Shown here one piece after another: positions 32,960 to 41,967 of a DNA stretch of 64,000 bases. The stretch spans positions 408,926 through 472,925 of the forward strand of contig NZ_JAJEKE010000002.1 of NCBI RefSeq assembly GCF_024363565.1. The letters run 5' to 3'. The stretch comes from Lutispora saccharofermentans (GTDB lineage Bacteria > Bacillota > Clostridia > Lutisporales > Lutisporaceae). The position numbers were made by a program, and so were the translations under genes. The notes under the pieces were generated by a model. That model saw only the letters and a list, made by a program, of their open reading frames with translations. It ran no database searches and was not told the DNA's origin. The first letter of the stretch is position 1. Each line of letters begins with the position of its first letter.

Positions 32960-35923
32960 ATGAACAGGATTTATGTACATTTTTTCGGGACTCCAATGAT
33001 TTATCTTGATGAAAACAGGACAAGCTTTCCCTTCAAAAAAGCAGAAGCACTTTTTTATTATTTGGTTATTAAGAAGAGGGCTTTGAAGGATGAACTGTCT
33101 GCGCTTTTTTGGCCTGATATTGAATCTGAAAAAGCAAGGAAGAATTTACGAAATTCAATATATAATATCAGAAATATATTGGGGAAGGATGTTCTGCTTT
33201 CACCTCAAAAAGATTTTGCAGCGCTGAATCCCGAAATAGAAATACAAACAGATATAGAAATATTTGCTTCAACAAACAGCAAAGAAGCCTTGTTCTTATA
33301 CAAGGGTGAATTTTTAGAGGGCTTTTTTATCAAGGATTCAGATCGTTTTGACTCATGGGTATTTGAGCAGAGAGATTACTATAATGAATTATACAAGTCA
33401 AAATTGGACAATATCATAAAAGGCTCGATCAATAAAAAGGATTACAAGGATGCAAGGCAATATCTTAAGCAGTACATATCAACAGATGAATTTAACGAAG
33501 AGGCTTACAGGACCTTGATGAAGGTTTATGCGAAGGAAGGCTTGATAAATGAAGCCTTGGATTTGTATGGTAAATTGAAATACAGGCTGGAAACGGAGCT
33601 TTCGGTTAAGCCGGATGCAGAGACCGCTATGCTGTATAAAAGACTCCTGGAGGCCAAAAATCACCGACCGGCATATCTTAGAACCAATGGGGGAAATTTC
33701 TTTTATGGGAGGCTGAGAGAACTATCTTTGATGCAGGATCTCTTTGCTTCATTTTTAAATAATATAAATGCTCAATCCTTTATACTCATAGGTGAGGCAG
33801 GGGTGGGCAAAACCGCCCTTCTTCAGCATTTCTTAAATAAAATAGATACAAAGGATATGATTTTGCTCAGGACCGATTGCAATGCTAACGAAGAAAAATA
33901 TTCTCTTAGGGCATGGACACCTATTTTAGCAAAAATAATTAAGGTATATGGGAAGAAAAATATGAAGATACCCGAGGCTTGGGTAAATATAATTGCAAGT
34001 CTCTTTCCCGGAGTGTTGGAAAATGTAGAAAATTATCGCAATGAAGCCTTGTTGAATCCAAGCGCTATCGCTTATGGAATAGTGGAGGAAATAATGTCCG
34101 GCATTCTTTCCGCTTTGAGCCGGGAGAATAAGCTGCTGGTTATAATTGAGGATATTCAATGGATCGACAGCCTAAGCCTTAGTATTATCTCAAAGATTAT
34201 TTCTGTTGATAAAAATAAAAAAATATTGTTCATAATGACCAGCCGCAATGAATATTTAAAACGCACTTCATACTTTGTATCGGAGCTGTCCCGGCATCAT
34301 CTGATAACCAAGTTTGAAATTCAAAGGTTTACCAGGAATGAGGTGGCGGAGCTTTCTGCTGCCACATTGCCTCAAGGCATGGCAGATAAGGAATTGACGG
34401 ATAAAATATATGCCGAAACCGAAGGCAATGCATTTTTCATAACCGAATGCCTTAATTTGCTGAAGAGCGGTGAAGGCTTGACAGCTTTGTCCCGAGGCAT
34501 GGAAGCTATTTTAAGCACCAGAATATCTTATTTATCCGATGAAGCACAAAAGATACTAAATATATTATCGGTATTCTTTTCTCATATTAATTTTGATCTT
34601 GTCTTATCTTTAAGCGATAAAAATGAGCTGGAGCTTTCAGATATTATGGAAGAGCTTCAAAACAAGTTTATCATTGAAGAAATTTCTTCCGATCATTCGG
34701 GCTATCCCTGCTATAGGTTCACCCATGCAAAAATTCGAGAATTTGTGTATTCAAAGCTTTCCTCTTCAAAGAAGAGCATCATGCATAATAAGGCAGGACT
34801 CATTATAGAGACCGGATTGAAAAATGAATTTACAGACAGCTCTATTTATCCTTTGCTGATATATCACTTTACCAATGGGGGCAACAAGGCAAAAGCTCTA
34901 TATTATAGAGTGAAGCTTATATATACATATTTCCCGCTGAAAAATGAGTTGTTTCCCACGCTGAATGATATTTATCTGGGCATCAACTATTGCTATATGA
35001 CGCAGAGAGATATGGATAATCATATAAAAGAAATCAATGCTCTCATAGAAGAAATCAGGATTGAAGGAGGAAACCTAGAAAATCAGTACGGAACAGATAT
35101 GATGGTTATGCACATAAAAGGGCAATATTGTATATGGCAAGGGGATTACAGGAATGGAACCGGCTATATCAATAAAATGATACAATTATCGGATAAGATC
35201 CATAATGTTGAATATGCTGTAAAAGGCTATCAGCAAATGGTTTACTACGGTATACAGATAAACAATGCTAAAACCGTAGCCTTTTACTCCAATAAAATCC
35301 TTGACGCGGCCAAAGAACATAATATAGAAGAGCTCATAGGCATTGCTTATAGATTTCTTGGGGTATATAATTCAATGATATTGGACTTTGAAGAAGCTAA
35401 GAGTTTTTTTAGACGATCGATATCATTATTTAAAAAATTAGAATTAAGAGGTAAGCATTATACTTTAAGTATAGCTGCTTGCTTTAACTACATTGGTGAG
35501 ATAAACCGGCGGGAGAAAAATTATACTAAAGCTATAGAATGCTTTGAAAAATCAATAAAGCTTTGCGAGCAAAAAAATATATTTATAGGCTTGCAGGTTT
35601 TTTATACAAATGCCGGACGCGCTGCCTTCGATATGGAGGATTACTCCAAAGCTAAAGCTTATCTTGTCAAAGCTCTTGATTATTGCAAGAATTGCAATTT
35701 CTTAGGAAGCCAATCCATTGCCAATGGAATAATGTGCATGGTATATATCAATGAAGGAAAATATGATGCTGCCCTGGACAGCTTTGTAAAGGCCAATGAA
35801 TATGCCGGGCGTTATAAAAACGATGATATATACAAATTGCTGAATGATATAAAATCTCGTATTCAGGATATGATGCTGGCGGATGTGCAGTTAAAAAATG
35901 TTTTTTATCATAGGTTGAGCTAA
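32960..35923 (+). CDS. BTAD / AAA / TPR transcriptional regulator
   Basis: A 987-residue regulator of the SARP/large-ATPase type. Residues 1-100 form an OmpR-like winged helix, 105-235 a BTAD helical domain (FDSWVFEQRDYY and EEAYRTLMKVYAKEG), and a P-loop ATPase follows with Walker A GEAGVGKT at 278-285 and Walker B LVIIEDIQW near 393-401. The C-terminal 350 residues are TPR-like repeats (YIGEINRREKNYTKAIECF, YTNAGRAAFDMEDYSKAKAY). Such proteins activate nearby promoters in response to an unknown ligand. Its stop runs directly into the promoter repeat at 35898, so the adjacent unit, or the YjiH gene at 42129, is the likely target. Confidence 0.88.
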   Translation: MNRIYVHFFGTPMIYLDENRTSFPFKKAEALFYYLVIKKRALKDELSALFWPDIESEKARKNLRNSIYNIRNILGKDVLLSPQKDFAALNPEIEIQTDIEIFASTNSKEALFLYKGEFLEGFFIKDSDRFDSWVFEQRDYYNELYKSKLDNIIKGSINKKDYKDARQYLKQYISTDEFNEEAYRTLMKVYAKEGLINEALDLYGKLKYRLETELSVKPDAETAMLYKRLLEAKNHRPAYLRTNGGNFFYGRLRELSLMQDLFASFLNNINAQSFILIGEAGVGKTALLQHFLNKIDTKDMILLRTDCNANEEKYSLRAWTPILAKIIKVYGKKNMKIPEAWVNIIASLFPGVLENVENYRNEALLNPSAIAYGIVEEIMSGILSALSRENKLLVIIEDIQWIDSLSLSIISKIISVDKNKKILFIMTSRNEYLKRTSYFVSELSRHHLITKFEIQRFTRNEVAELSAATLPQGMADKELTDKIYAETEGNAFFITECLNLLKSGEGLTALSRGMEAILSTRISYLSDEAQKILNILSVFFSHINFDLVLSLSDKNELELSDIMEELQNKFIIEEISSDHSGYPCYRFTHAKIREFVYSKLSSSKKSIMHNKAGLIIETGLKNEFTDSSIYPLLIYHFTNGGNKAKALYYRVKLIYTYFPLKNELFPTLNDIYLGINYCYMTQRDMDNHIKEINALIEEIRIEGGNLENQYGTDMMVMHIKGQYCIWQGDYRNGTGYINKMIQLSDKIHNVEYAVKGYQQMVYYGIQINNAKTVAFYSNKILDAAKEHNIEELIGIAYRFLGVYNSMILDFEEAKSFFRRSISLFKKLELRGKHYTLSIAACFNYIGEINRREKNYTKAIECFEKSIKLCEQKNIFIGLQVFYTNAGRAAFDMEDYSKAKAYLVKALDYCKNCNFLGSQSIANGIMCMVYINEGKYDAALDSFVKANEYAGRYKNDDIYKLLNDIKSRIQDMMLADVQLKNVFYHRLS

Positions 35924-36040
35924 AATCCAAAATATTCACAATAATACGAATATTTGACGTAATTTAGACGCTGCTCATATATAATGTTAATAATGTTCTA
36001 TATTGTTAATTAATGGGCGTCGAATTTAAAAAAGAAGGGG
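35898..36040 (+). repeat. Direct repeat copy 1 with promoter
   Basis: From ATCCAAAATATTCA to AAGAAGGGGG this segment matches 42008-42123 at about 93%, with eight base changes, all transitions, and one indel. A further 16-base identical patch, AATGTTTTTTATCATA, lies just upstream in both copies and here falls inside the regulator's last codons. It holds TTGACG (35954-35959), 18 bp and TATATA (35978-35983), then a GAAGGGGG ribosome site. In copy 2 that site serves the YjiH gene; here no start codon follows. Confidence 0.8.
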
Positions 36041-36496
36041 GCGGTTATCGATATTATCAATTAATCAATTCAAAACCCGGCATAATATCATCATCCTAAA
36101 AAATATGCTAAAGGGACAAGAACATACTAGGAACATAAGCAAATCAAACGTATTTGACCTTGCTAATAGCTCTAAAAATGGGGTAATTAAATATATTGGA
36201 GCTACTTTTAATCTCAGCCTAAATACTCTGCATTACGCAACAATTCTACAATGCCTAAATAAGGGCAATGTGAAAAACACTCTTCTACGAGCTCATATGC
36301 GCCATGATTTTATCGTCTACCCCTGCCACCAGCCTCCTTTATTGTAGTCGGGCTACAAAGAAATTAAACGTGGTCTACTAAATAAATAACTGGAGAATAT
36401 GAAAAATTTCACTGAGAATTGAATTATTTGAAAAGATTTTTGAAATATGAGCTATATATTTATTTATATATGCTCCTAGAGGAGAGGAGGATGTGT
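36041..36496. other. Gene-poor leader of the island
   Basis: About 456 bp follow repeat copy 1. An 80-codon frame at 36105-36347 has no ribosome site and no recognisable motif, and I do not call it. The last 75 bases are very AT-rich, with TTGAAA and TATATA words that could form a local promoter for the dehydrogenase gene. Nothing else is recognised. Confidence 0.4.
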
Positions 36497-37531
36497 ATGA
36501 AAGCAGCTATTTATCGTGGGACAGAAGATATTGTTATTCAAGATGTACCTATGCCTGAAGCCCCTGCCGGCGGGATGCTTGTAAAAGTTCATGGCTGTGC
36601 CGTGTGCGGCTCGGATGTAAGAACCTACTTTTTTGGCAATTCAATGATTACGCCTCCGTGGATTATTGGACACGAAACGGCTGGCGAAATTATTGAAAAC
36701 AACTCTGGAAATGGTATGCAGGTCGGTCAGAGAATTACTGTTGGGACGGCAATACCTTGTGGCCACTGCCGGCAATGTTATTTGGGGCACTATACTATGT
36801 GTGAGAATATGACCGCACACGGTTTTGAATTTCCTGGAGGGTATGCGGAATACATGGCCATAGAACCATATGCTATTCAACAAGGTGTACTTAATTGCAT
36901 CCCCGAACATGTCAATTCTGACGAAGCCTGTCTTACCGAGCCGCTCGCCTGTGTTCTCAACGGGCAGGAAATTTTAAACGTAGGGCTCGGTGATCGGGTT
37001 CTGGTCATAGGTACTGGTGCAATTGGCTGCATGCATATCCAAGTTGCACATGCGCGTGGAGCGGCGATGGTGCTCGCACTCGAATTAGATGATCGGCGGT
37101 TAGCTGTTGCAAAGGAATTTGCTGATCATATTGCAAATCCTGCAAAAGAAGACCCCAAAGAATTTGTTGACCGGTGGACAAAGGATTTAGGCGGAGTAAA
37201 TGTTGTTATTGTGGCATGTGGGGTAGCAAAAGCACAAATGCTGGCCTTAGAGTTAGCCTCTCCGAGAGGACGAATTTGTAATTTTGGCGGACTCCCAAAG
37301 ACTGATCCTATGAGCACTATTAATGCTAACTTGATTCACTATAAAGAGTTAAGCATTTTTGGCAGCTTCTCATCAAATCCCAGACAGAATCAACAAGCGC
37401 TGAGCTTGATTGCATCCGGCGCTGTCAATGTGAAACCACTTATTTCCAAAAGTTTGCCACTTGACCTGCTTGAATCCGCAATTTTAGAAATGAAACGCGG
37501 AGAAAGCATGAAGATTGTGATCCATCCTTAA
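36497..37531 (+). CDS. Zinc-dependent medium-chain alcohol/polyol dehydrogenase
   Basis: A 344-residue NAD(P)-dependent dehydrogenase of the sorbitol/threonine dehydrogenase branch. Catalytic zinc ligands are Cys37 (CAVCGSD) and the His59-Glu60 pair (GHE). The structural zinc uses Cys88, Cys91, Cys94 and Cys102. The nucleotide loop is VIGTGAIGCMH. ATG 36497 is chosen because GGAGG lies 6 bases upstream, although the frame is open to 36419. It is the first gene of the island and probably oxidises a secondary alcohol or sugar-like polyol. The substrate is unknown. Confidence 0.88.
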   Translation: MKAAIYRGTEDIVIQDVPMPEAPAGGMLVKVHGCAVCGSDVRTYFFGNSMITPPWIIGHETAGEIIENNSGNGMQVGQRITVGTAIPCGHCRQCYLGHYTMCENMTAHGFEFPGGYAEYMAIEPYAIQQGVLNCIPEHVNSDEACLTEPLACVLNGQEILNVGLGDRVLVIGTGAIGCMHIQVAHARGAAMVLALELDDRRLAVAKEFADHIANPAKEDPKEFVDRWTKDLGGVNVVIVACGVAKAQMLALELASPRGRICNFGGLPKTDPMSTINANLIHYKELSIFGSFSSNPRQNQQALSLIASGAVNVKPLISKSLPLDLLESAILEMKRGESMKIVIHP

Positions 37532-37571
37532 GCAGATAAGGATCAAATATATTTGTACGGAGGTATAATCA

Positions 37572-38417
37572 ATGAGTGCACAGTGTGGAAAAAATGTTCG
37601 TTTGTCCAGAATTATTAAAAAGTCTACAGGCAAAAGTGTCTCTGTCGCATTCGACCATGGGCTGGATGATGGTCCGATGCTGGGAAATATTCATCCCCGC
37701 GAAACCATGGAAAAAATTATTGAGGGTGGCGCAGATGGTGTACTGATCTCTCCGGGTTGTGCGAGAATTTGCAATGATTTGCTCTGTGATGACAACGCCC
37801 CTTCCGTTATCCTGCGTCTTGACTGGACCAATACATTCCGGGCCCCTGATGAACTCAACTATGAGGAAGGGCGCAATATCCTGATTAGCGATGTTGAGTC
37901 CGCGTTAGCCTTGGGTGCGGACGCAGTTCTAACCTTCATGTTTATCGGATACGAACATTCGGAAGTCGAAGCAAGAGAAATCGCCAAGAATGCAGAAATT
38001 TGTCGTGCTGCAGCACGCCTTGGTATCCCTCACATTATGGAGCCTATGGCCCGAGGTAATGCTAAGCGCACCGCCGGGAGAGAAATGGACCCGAAACTGA
38101 TTGCCTTACATACACGCATGGCAGCCGAAATTGGAGCTGATGCCATCAAAACTGACTATACTGGCGACGCTGTGAGCTATGCCAAAGTCATTGATGGATG
38201 TCCTGTACCCATTTTAATTGCCGGCGGACCCAAGACTAGTTCCGTGAAAGAAAGTCTGGATATGGTCAAGGGAGCCATCGATGCTGGAGCCTCCGGAATC
38301 TTGTTAGGCCGCAATGTTGTCCAAGCCAAAGACCCTGCCGAAATGATTCGTGCGTTGAGAGCCATTGTTCACGGCGGAGAAGAGGTCGATTATGTTCTCA
38401 AACATTTCGACATCTGA
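37572..38417 (+). CDS. DhnA-type class I aldolase
   Basis: A 281-residue TIM-barrel aldolase of the DhnA/LsrF group. Family marks are AFDHG at 26-30, the Schiff-base Lys193 in AIKTDYTG, and the phosphate-binding ends IAGGPK and GILLGRNV. Relatives include archaeal fructose-bisphosphate aldolase, 2-amino-3,7-dideoxy-heptulosonate synthase and LsrF. Arginine codons are 12 CGN against 5 AGA, whereas the YjiH gene after the island uses almost only AGA/AGG, pointing to foreign origin. ACGGAGG precedes ATG. The TrpD-like gene overlaps its end by 26 bp, so the two are cotranslated. Confidence 0.87.
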   Translation: MSAQCGKNVRLSRIIKKSTGKSVSVAFDHGLDDGPMLGNIHPRETMEKIIEGGADGVLISPGCARICNDLLCDDNAPSVILRLDWTNTFRAPDELNYEEGRNILISDVESALALGADAVLTFMFIGYEHSEVEAREIAKNAEICRAAARLGIPHIMEPMARGNAKRTAGREMDPKLIALHTRMAAEIGADAIKTDYTGDAVSYAKVIDGCPVPILIAGGPKTSSVKESLDMVKGAIDAGASGILLGRNVVQAKDPAEMIRALRAIVHGGEEVDYVLKHFDI

Positions 38418-39432
38418 TGCTTCCCGTCATCTTGATACATTCAAAAAAATGGTAGTGGACCATTCTGTTCTTACGCAAGATGAGACAGCAGACTTATTTG
38501 AGTACCTTATCAGCACACCGGAAGCCTCATGTCTGTGCTCTGCCGCTCTCGCCGTGATGCAATATCGCGGCGAGAGCGAAGGCGAAATATTAGGACTCTG
38601 TCAGGTTATGTCTCGTCGTATGAAGAGAATTTCACTTTCAGTTGATAATGCCATTGATATAGGGGGCACAGGTGGTGGTCGCTCTACCTTCAATATCTCC
38701 ACTGCGGCAGCACTCATTGTTGCTGCTGCAGGGGTCCCGGTATGTAAACATGGAAACTATAGAGTTTCCAGCCAATCAGGTAGTTTTGATGTGTTAAGTG
38801 CCCTCCAATTAAAGATTGAAAAGTATACGTCACCAGAATTTGCAAAACAAATATTCGAGAACTATGGAATTACTTTTCTATCAACCAGGGCCTATCACGA
38901 TCATCCTGAATTTCTTATCACCGTCAGAAATCAATTGGGAATCAGGACAGGATTCAATATCATTGGTCCTCTTTTAAACCCTGCTTGCGTTCAATTTCAA
39001 GTTGTTGGCGTATCAGTAGCGGCAGAGATGCCATTCATGGCTGAAATTTTGATCAATCAGGGACGCAAGGGTTTTATACTTGCGCACGGCCTTGATGGAA
39101 TTGATGAGATCAGTCCTTGTGCTCCAACAAAAATTATCGAATACAGAGAAGGTGTACTGCAGTCCTATACACTAACCCCAGAGGACTTCGGCTTCTCCCC
39201 TCTTAATCAAGAATTATTATATGGTGGGCCACCAGAAGTAAACGCAAAAATCGTTTCTGGTATATTAAATAATGAATTACCCGATCGTCTAAGGGTAGTC
39301 CTTCCGACTGCTGCTGCATCATTATATATATGTAATGCTGTTTCAAGCTTGCCGGAGGGGGTACAGCTTGCCCAGGAAACAATTAAGTGCGGTAAAGCCG
39401 CAAAATTGCTTTCTCAACTGCAGGCCTGCTAG
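38392..39432 (+). CDS. TrpD-like phosphoribosyltransferase (anthranilate PRT family), altered PRPP loop
   Basis: A 346-residue glycosyltransferase family 3 protein. Matches to TrpD are GTGGG at 92-96, NIST at 101-104, KHGN at 119-122, VRNQLGIRT at 178-186 and the metal pair Asp238-Glu239 in GIDEIS. TrpD normally has GTGGD; here the Asp is Gly. KHGNR is KHGNY. The Arg that contacts anthranilate is kept. ATG 38392 follows AAGAGG and overlaps the aldolase gene. No other trp biosynthesis gene except the TrpF-like one is nearby. It probably joins PRPP to an anthranilate-like or other aromatic amine, outside tryptophan synthesis. Confidence 0.8.
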   Translation: MFSNISTSDASRHLDTFKKMVVDHSVLTQDETADLFEYLISTPEASCLCSAALAVMQYRGESEGEILGLCQVMSRRMKRISLSVDNAIDIGGTGGGRSTFNISTAAALIVAAAGVPVCKHGNYRVSSQSGSFDVLSALQLKIEKYTSPEFAKQIFENYGITFLSTRAYHDHPEFLITVRNQLGIRTGFNIIGPLLNPACVQFQVVGVSVAAEMPFMAEILINQGRKGFILAHGLDGIDEISPCAPTKIIEYREGVLQSYTLTPEDFGFSPLNQELLYGGPPEVNAKIVSGILNNELPDRLRVVLPTAAASLYICNAVSSLPEGVQLAQETIKCGKAAKLLSQLQAC

Positions 39433-39503
39433 TTAGAGTCAATAGTTTTTTATATAAAATCAACGTAACTATGTTACGAATTTATTATACTAGGGGGGAT
39501 TAA

Positions 39504-40127
39504 ATGCGTACACGAGTTAAATTCTGTGGGATCACATCGGAAGCAGATGCTATGGAGGCAGTTGCTGCTGGTGCAGACTCACTTGGCTTTGTTATCTCTA
39601 AAAGTCCTCGTCAAATTCATCCAAAGAGTGTACGGGATATAGTTATGAAACTACCTCCAATGGTAACCTCAATAGGCGTCTTTGTGAATGAAAATGCGGC
39701 ATATGTAGAGCAGGTTTCTGAGCTCTGTAAGTTCAACGCAATTCAGCTGCAAGGGGCAGAGAATCTTGATGAATTTTCTTTCAAGATACCAGTGATCAAG
39801 GCATACAAGATCAATGCCCCTCACGATCTTAAACAATTAAATATTGACACAAGAATATGTGCTTGCCTTTTTGACAGTAAAAGTCATGATGCCCCTGGGG
39901 GTACAGGAATCACATTTGACTGGAATATTATAAAAGGCACTATCTTTCCGAAGCCTTTAATTTTAGCCGGTGGGCTTACTCCGGCCAATGTAAGTGAGGC
40001 TATTAGGGTATTGCGGCCCTATGCAGTTGATGTTAGCAGCGGGATAGAGAAGGCTAAAGGGATCAAAGACGTTAATCTTATGCACGCATTTGTTCAGCAG
40101 GTAAGAATGGCAGACCGGTCTGATTAA
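39504..40127 (+). CDS. TrpF-like phosphoribosylanthranilate isomerase
   Basis: A 207-residue TIM-barrel isomerase close to TrpF in length and motif. The catalytic pair is present: Cys8 in KFCGIT and Asp124 in CLFDS. Phosphate-binding motifs GGTGITFDW, AGGL and VDVSSGIE are intact. The reaction is an Amadori rearrangement of an N-(5-phosphoribosyl)amine to a 1-amino-1-deoxyribulose 5-phosphate. IQLQGAE replaces the common IQLHG. There is no TrpC next door, so the product probably goes elsewhere. A GGGGGG site precedes ATG. Confidence 0.87.
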   Translation: MRTRVKFCGITSEADAMEAVAAGADSLGFVISKSPRQIHPKSVRDIVMKLPPMVTSIGVFVNENAAYVEQVSELCKFNAIQLQGAENLDEFSFKIPVIKAYKINAPHDLKQLNIDTRICACLFDSKSHDAPGGTGITFDWNIIKGTIFPKPLILAGGLTPANVSEAIRVLRPYAVDVSSGIEKAKGIKDVNLMHAFVQQVRMADRSD

Positions 40128-40189
40128 AAAAGAAAAGACAATTTTATTATGAACTATTACTACAGTGATCTGCTTAAGGGGGTATCCAC

Positions 40190-41125
40190 ATGACATTTAA
40201 ACTATTGATTACTTCAAGATCATTTGGCACCGTTGAGAGTGAGTCAAAAGCCCTGTTAGAAAGCGAAAATATACAAGTTGATCACGCCACAGCCTCAGAA
40301 TTTGATTCATTAATAGAAAATTACGATGCTCTTATTATCGGTGCTCATCCATTTCCAAGCGAGCTTATGGAGAAGTGTCGCAAGTTAAAAATAATTTGTA
40401 AGCATGGTGCTGAAATAGATAATATTCCTCTGGCAAAAGCAAAAGAGCTCGGAATTATAGTAACAAATGTTCCGGGTGTGAATTCGCAGCGTGTTGCAGA
40501 CTTGTCATTTGGCTTATTACTGACTATAGCACGGCAAATTGCATATACCAATATGCTGGTTCATAATGGAATATGGCAGACAGCAGTTGGTACAGATGTA
40601 TTTGGGAAAACACTGGGGATCCTTGGTTTAGGTGCAATTGGGAAAAACGTCGCTCTACGTGCAGAAGGATTTAGCATGCGCGTTTTGGCTTACGATCCAT
40701 ATGTAGATACAATTCCAGCAAATCTGTCTTTTGTCTCCCTTAAAGATTTGGAGTACGTCCTCCAAAACAGCGATTTTTTGTCTCTACATTTACCACTAAC
40801 TGAAGAAACATTTAAGCTTCTAACTGAGGACAGACTTCTGCAAATGAAACGAGGCAGCTATATTATTAACACCGCAAAAGGCGAACTAATTGATGAGGAT
40901 GCGCTTTTTAAAGTGCTAAAGTCAAAGCATCTTGCAGGTGCAGCCATGGATGTATGTACGATTGAACCTATCGCCCCCTCCAACCCATTGCTTTCTTTAG
41001 AAAATGTTGTCATAACACCGCATATCGGTGTCTATTCCAAGGAGGCAATTGCAATGGTCAGTTTAATATGTGCCAAAAATATTGTTGCTCTAAAAAAAGG
41101 ATTGCCAATTTCATTTGTTATTTAA
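40190..41125 (+). CDS. D-isomer-specific 2-hydroxyacid dehydrogenase, catalytic Arg replaced by Lys
   Basis: A 311-residue NAD-dependent dehydrogenase of the phosphoglycerate dehydrogenase family. The nucleotide motif is GLGAIGK near residue 146. The Glu of the triad lies in CTIEP and the His in TPHIG. The usual NTARG motif reads NTAKG, so the substrate-binding catalytic Arg is Lys, which should change substrate or rate. It lacks the ACT domain of SerA. AGGGGG precedes ATG. It lies in the island and would reduce or oxidise an alpha-keto or alpha-hydroxy acid. Confidence 0.85.
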   Translation: MTFKLLITSRSFGTVESESKALLESENIQVDHATASEFDSLIENYDALIIGAHPFPSELMEKCRKLKIICKHGAEIDNIPLAKAKELGIIVTNVPGVNSQRVADLSFGLLLTIARQIAYTNMLVHNGIWQTAVGTDVFGKTLGILGLGAIGKNVALRAEGFSMRVLAYDPYVDTIPANLSFVSLKDLEYVLQNSDFLSLHLPLTEETFKLLTEDRLLQMKRGSYIINTAKGELIDEDALFKVLKSKHLAGAAMDVCTIEPIAPSNPLLSLENVVITPHIGVYSKEAIAMVSLICAKNIVALKKGLPISFVI

Positions 41126-41232
41126 TAGACAGTATCAAATATGAGAGGAGGAGATTAAGCTATTTGTATGCAAACCAGTTTAAGGTAGAAATTTCGTAGA
41201 AAAATCAATGTGGATTAAGAAGGGATGATACG

Positions 41233-41901
41233 ATGAGTAATTATTATGCCGATAAACTAAACTCCCAAAGTCTGTTTCAGGTATATGAGACGGATATTCC
41301 TCGCGTCAAACAGTATTTGGACGCTGAGATCGATTTCGTCCGGAAGAACCTTTCCGGATCGGAACGTGTCTTAGAAATGGCTGCTGGTTACGGCCGCATT
41401 GTGAAGGAACTTGCCTCTTATTGTGGTTCCATCGTAGGAATGGATATCTCTGCCGAGAACGTGGAATTGGGCAAGGAGTATTTAAAGGACTTTCCTAACG
41501 CATCCATGGTGACCATGGACGCTCATAAGATGACCTTTGACGACACCTTCGACGTCATTCTTTGCTTGCAGAATGGGCTTTCCGCCGTGCGGGCAAATCC
41601 TGCCGTCATCGATAACATCATTAATCTCCTCGCACCGGGAGGCGCAGTCTATTTCAGCAGCTACAGCGCTAGGTTCTGGGACTGGCGTGTGAAATGGTTT
41701 GAGGAGCAGGCTGCCAAAGGGCTGCTCGGCGAGATTGACTATGACCAGACAAAGAACGGCGTTATTATTTGTAAAGATGGTTTCAAAGCTATGACACATT
41801 CGCCCGAAGATTTTAAAAAAATCGGAGACGCAATTGGTTTGCCCTACCAGATCAAAGAAGTGGACGAATCCAGCATTTTCCTCATCATTCAGAAAAAATA
41901 A
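41233..41901 (+). CDS. SAM-dependent methyltransferase, class I
   Basis: A 222-residue class I methyltransferase. Motif I is VLEMAAGYGRI near residue 46, acidic strand-2 end GMDISAEN, and the motif IV region reads FDVILCLQNGLS. Codon choice is richer in CGN arginine and in GTC, CTC and GCC than in the host genes, like the aldolase gene. GAAGGG precedes ATG by about 10 bases. It is the last gene of the island, 107 bp after the dehydrogenase. It may methylate the product of the pathway; the acceptor atom is unknown. Confidence 0.82.
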   Translation: MSNYYADKLNSQSLFQVYETDIPRVKQYLDAEIDFVRKNLSGSERVLEMAAGYGRIVKELASYCGSIVGMDISAENVELGKEYLKDFPNASMVTMDAHKMTFDDTFDVILCLQNGLSAVRANPAVIDNIINLLAPGGAVYFSSYSARFWDWRVKWFEEQAAKGLLGEIDYDQTKNGVIICKDGFKAMTHSPEDFKKIGDAIGLPYQIKEVDESSIFLIIQKK

Positions 41902-41967
41902 CTGGTTATTAGCCAAATAAAGGAGATAGTCCTCCTTGCCGCCCCCTTGTGCCTTGTGCCCATCGGG

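Noticed and set aside
36105..36347. 80-codon frame in the island leader
   Set aside because: No ribosome site, no similarity I can recognise, and unusual composition; I treat the stretch as untranslated.
38392..40127. Ordinary tryptophan operon
   Set aside because: trpA, trpB, trpC, trpE and trpG are absent, the TrpD-like protein has lost a near-invariant Asp, and an aldolase and dehydrogenases surround the pair.
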